DNA from: Daphnia pulex
Taxonomy: Eukaryota > Arthropoda > Branchiopoda > Diplostraca > Daphniidae
DNA: 64,000 nt
Reading direction: 5' to 3'
Assembly: GCF_021134715.1 (NCBI RefSeq)
Contig: NC_060024.1
Coordinates: 11,842,001 to 11,906,000, forward strand
Within the stretch, counting starts at the first letter, position 1, and every line of letters starts with the position of its first letter. A program made the position numbers and the translations under genes. Below the pieces are notes generated by a model that was not told the origin of the DNA, did no database searches, and saw only the letters and a list, made by a program, of their open reading frames with translations. Positions 60,777 through 64,000 of this stretch are shown in pieces.

Positions 60777-62506
60777 ATGAGACTGCACGGATTTTCAAAG
60801 GTACTCCTGTCAAATTATAAGATTTTTTAAAAAAAGATTATGCAACATAAAACTAAACTGAAATTGTTGATGTTTGACAGTTTCTAGCTCCTATACTACT
60901 GGTTGTGTTAACTGTAGTGATAGCCGACGACGGAACATCACACGATGCGAATCTCTATCAGTTTCTCGACTTTACGCGAGTGGAAAACAGCCAGCAGAAG
61001 AACGAGAATCGTCATTTCAAATGGTTTGGTAAACTTCGACGATCGAATAAGAACCAAAAATCAGTCGAACAAGTCAGCAGTCAGCCGGAAGATGAGCAAT
61101 ACGAGTCAGTCCCCAAACGTCCGCTTTTGCAAGCAGCTTTCAAAATGGTGCCACTCAGCTTTCATAAGCCTGGCAAAAAGTCGAAAGAATCAACCTACAT
61201 TGTACTGCCACCACTGCCTTCCGCCAACCAGGCGAAATCAGTTGGCTCGCAAGGGCCGCATCATCCAATTTACATAAGTAAGCAAGACACTGCCTTCCAC
61301 CAACCTGGGCCACCGTATAGTCAGACCCAATCAGCCCCAACAGGTCCAGCTCAGAATCCTCAGCCCAGCCCTTTTCCTCCTCAGCAAACACCCAACTACG
61401 ACGCTCCCCCAAATTCCCCAGTGTCACCGAATGCGGAAAGCGAATACCATGAGGAAGCTGTCTCTCCTCCAGCCCACAGTGATTCTCGCTATTCGAAATG
61501 GTTTAGAAAATTGAAGCGAAGAAAGTCAAATCAGCCCCAACCGGAGAAGCCGCAACACGAGCCGGAAACATTTCAAGACAAGCCGCCCAATCAAGCGTCT
61601 GGTGCTATTCCAGAAACCATCTTTTATTATCAAAATGGGTCTCCCTACAATAAACCATCTGCCACCCCAAATCAACCAGGAAATGGCCAATCTCCAACCT
61701 TTTTACGTCAGCCCCAAATTGCAAATGGCCCATCACAGCCAGCTCCTGCCAGACCAGCAAACATCCAACCGCAATCAGCCCCACCAACGCACCCAGGAGT
61801 TTTCAGTTCTCAAATCAACTTTGATTCTCGAGATAATTTCCCTCATTCTATAACTGAAGTCCTAGAACAGCCTCCACCTTCCGGCAACTTGTACTCGAAA
61901 TTGATTAAAAAAATGAAGCGAAACAAAACTCAAAAACCTGAGCCAGTAAAGGTCGTCAGCCAAGCGGAACCGATTTTCAGTCCAATTCAAACAGAAAACA
62001 TTCCGCCATCTGATCCAGCACCTTACCGACCACTCCAATCGCCCCCACAGCAGACTCCTCCGAGACCAGCAGCAGCTAACATCGTAAAACCGCAATCAAC
62101 CGCAACAAATCTGCCGTCAGATCCAGCACTTTACCGGCGTCCCCAATTGCCATCGCAGCTATCCCCTCCAGGACCAGCCAACATCGTTAAACCGCAACCA
62201 ACAGCATCGCCAGTACCTCACAGCTCGCATCATCAGGCTCCTAACAAACCGGCTCGCCCAGAAGCGGCTACTCCTCCGGCAGGCAACTCTCTAACAAAAC
62301 GTCCTCAGACTGTGACTGTTGAGAAGCAGCCTCTGTTTCCGGAGAGCGAAACTTTCTTTTCGTCAGCCAATAGGCCCGACTTTGGCCCAACACCGTTTCA
62401 AAAGCAAACTGAAAATAAAGGAACCAACGAAAGTTCCGATGGATTCTTCGAATTCGGCATTTTCCCAAACGCGAATGATTTTTTCGAACAAAATTTTTCA
62501 GGATAA
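60777..62506 (+). CDS. Array gene 5: secreted protein with three SKW modules
   Basis: Join 60777-60800 and 60881-62506 (80-base intron, phase 0), 549 residues. Exon 1 is MRLHGFSK; the signal core is FLAPILLVVLTVVIA. The family basic motif occurs three times: HFKWFGKLRRSNKNQ (Lys at residue 55), YSKWFRKLKRRKSNQ (214) and YSKLIKKMKRNKTQ (348). Each is followed by a Pro/Gln/Ser-rich linker with short PxxYRPPQ-like or QPQSAPP elements. The C-terminus SDGFFEFGIFPNANDFFEQNFSG matches genes 2 and 3. Internal duplication of a basic-motif-plus-linker module explains the layout. Function unknown. Confidence 0.86.
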
Positions 62507-62749
62507 CAAGTTATTGTTCCATTTCGTTATTATGATGGCTTCAAAGTTGCTCCAAAAAAGTGTGACATGTAATAGCTAATTGTTCTATACCTGTATGGTG
62601 TATAGCTCTTTACCTTCAGTATGATACTGCGCACAAATTTCACGATTTAATTCAAAGCACCAAAGTATTGTTAATCAACCTGCCCCCCGACTATCGCCAT
62701 TATTTAAAGTGTGATCACTTGTTATGTTAAACCTCATCTTGTACGGTTC

Positions 62750-62755
62750 AATACA
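62750..62755 (+). terminator. Probable polyA signal AATACA of gene 5
   Basis: GGTTCAATACACATAAAA lies 240 bases after the stop and closely matches the 3' end of gene 1. Confidence 0.45.
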
Positions 62756-63444
62756 CATAAAACCAATTCAAAAGTAAAAACTCTGTTTACTATTATTCAG
62801 TGCCTTCAGGGTAACATTATTGGAATTTTGTGATAATCAAAATTAAAAAAAAAAAAGTAGAAAAGAAAAAAGAATTTGGCATCTATGGACGGTGAGTTGG
62901 TGTCAAATAAAATAACTATTTTGGTTTGTATTTTTGTTTGTCGACATTGTCGTGTAACAATTAACAATGTAGAGATAGTAAAGTAAAGAGATTGGAACAG
63001 CCAAGTAAACTAATCATGGTGGGAGTTCTAAGCACGAACGGGAAAACCTCTGCGTGTTTTTAGAGGTTTCACCTTTTTGACTTGATTTGGAAATTTGTAG
63101 CGTTATCAAGCATCGAGCAAAGTGATTAAAAAAAAGACCTAAGTGCTCTTAATGGCGAATAAAATGAATTGGGACGTGGAATTGGGGTAAACCAACGTTT
63201 TTTTGTCCTTTAATTTTCCTTACTAACATATTTTTTTCCCTATATGTACATCATTTCTCCCATTATCGCCATAGGAACGAACTTTCTTCTCCGCAAGTAA
63301 ACGAACTTTTAGAATGGTGTGCTCCGAACAAAAAAGGTACTTATTTTCTCATGAGGTGTATTCCCCCCTAATGAAAAAAAGTTCCCCAAAAACATTTTGG
63401 CTGATGGTTTGAGAAAGCAAGGAATTTAATATAACGACGGAGGA
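62756..63444. other. Intergenic DNA between array genes 5 and 6
   Basis: Short AT-rich gap. No gene and no GTCACGTGAC site was found. Confidence 0.6.
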
Positions 63445-63481
63445 TATAAGACGGCTTCATTGCGCTCCGGTTCTTATCAGT
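63445..63481 (+). promoter_or_regulatory. Core promoter of array gene 6
   Basis: GGATATAAGAC (TATAAG at 63445-63450) matches the gene 3 TATA region; TCAGT follows at 63477-63481. Confidence 0.7.
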
Positions 63482-63584
63482 GGGATTCGGGACTTGACTT
63501 AATAAGCATCGTCTCTTTATTTCGTATTGGCAAACAACAATCGGTGGGTAAAGTGCAAGAAACCTATACGCTCAGAGTATCGAC

Positions 63585-64000
63585 ATGAGAACTTGTGGAA
63601 TTGTCAAGGTATAGCCTGAGTTTTTTTTCATCGAGTTCCCAAAGCGAACAGTTTGTTTTTATCGACAAAATAAGAATATGTACTCACTCATTTCCTATAA
63701 TTATTTTCATTTACAGTTTTTTACCGCGGTTCTGTTGATTATTGTCCCAATAGTCAGCGGCGATCACGGCTTCCAAGATTACCAGTTGAAAATCGGATAT
63801 GGCATCAAAGAATTCCGTGCACTCAAATGGCTGAACAAAATTATAGGATTAGATAGGGGGGACACGGACCCACCAGCACCTCAGTTCCCACCAATCAAGA
63901 TTCACGGGAATCCGTTCGTGGTTCCCCCATCGCCTATCATCGCTCCAATTGAAAATCCATCGCCATCTCATAATCCGCCTGAACACAAAAACATCCAGAC
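63585..64000 (+). CDS. Array gene 6: secreted paralogue, cut by window end
   Basis: Join 63585-63608 and 63717 to beyond 64000 (108-base intron, phase 0); about 102 residues are visible and the frame is still open. Exon 1 is MRTCGIVK; the signal core is FFTAVLLIIVPIVSG. The basic motif is weaker, LKWLNKIIGLDRG, and is followed by Pro-rich sequence (PPAPQFPPIKIHG, FVVPPSPIIAP). The exon 1 length, intron phase and position of the KWL motif place it in the family. Confidence 0.8.

Overview
The window is animal genomic DNA. It has GT-AG introns, TATA boxes followed about 30 bases later by arthropod-type initiators (TCAGT or TCATT), and many simple repeats. These features, plus tandem arrays of fast-evolving secreted proteins, point to an arthropod, most likely a branchiopod crustacean of the Daphnia type. 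That placement is inference, not a database result.

Left part (1 to about 32.6 kb). One large plus-strand gene can be assembled exon by exon: 13 coding exons from 13738 to 31315, with every splice phase closing. It encodes a 742-residue single-pass membrane protein with a signal peptide, a Ser/Thr-rich linker, seven EGF-like modules, one membrane segment and a short tail. Its first coding intron is 8.4 kb. The 13.5 kb to its left has no convincing coding sequence and resembles the gene's introns. It contains a solo LTR at 3602-3979 with a 4-base target duplication.

Middle part (about 32.6 to 41.7 kb). This is a decaying, repeat-rich stretch. It holds a diverged tandem duplication (33.7-35.1 kb), a 389-base element with 15-base terminal inverted repeats and a central 30-base palindrome, and a 210-base piggyBac-type MITE flanked by TTAA. 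It also holds a minus-strand cluster of Tyr/Thr-rich secreted-protein genes. One is nearly full length but frameshifted, one is truncated, and one is reduced to promoter plus first exon. A minus-strand fragment of an inositol 1,4,5-trisphosphate receptor gene, with a stop and frameshifts, lies just beyond them.

Right part (41.7 kb to the end). Six plus-strand paralogues lie head to tail, the last cut by the window edge. Each has a 24-base coding first exon of the form M-x-x-x-G-[IF]-x-K and one short phase-0 intron. The second exon carries a signal peptide, a short basic motif typically (S)KWLxKFKRxK, a long Pro/Tyr/Gln-rich region, and a conserved C-terminus where it is visible. Four of the six have an identical GTCACGTGAC palindrome 42-59 bases before the TATA box, which suggests a co-regulated gene battery. 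I do not recognise this family. It is the best candidate here for an undescribed system. A structural, adhesive or other extracellular-matrix role is only an inference from composition.

I saw no tRNA, rRNA or CRISPR array. Splice sites, exon joins and translations were done by hand from the sequence.
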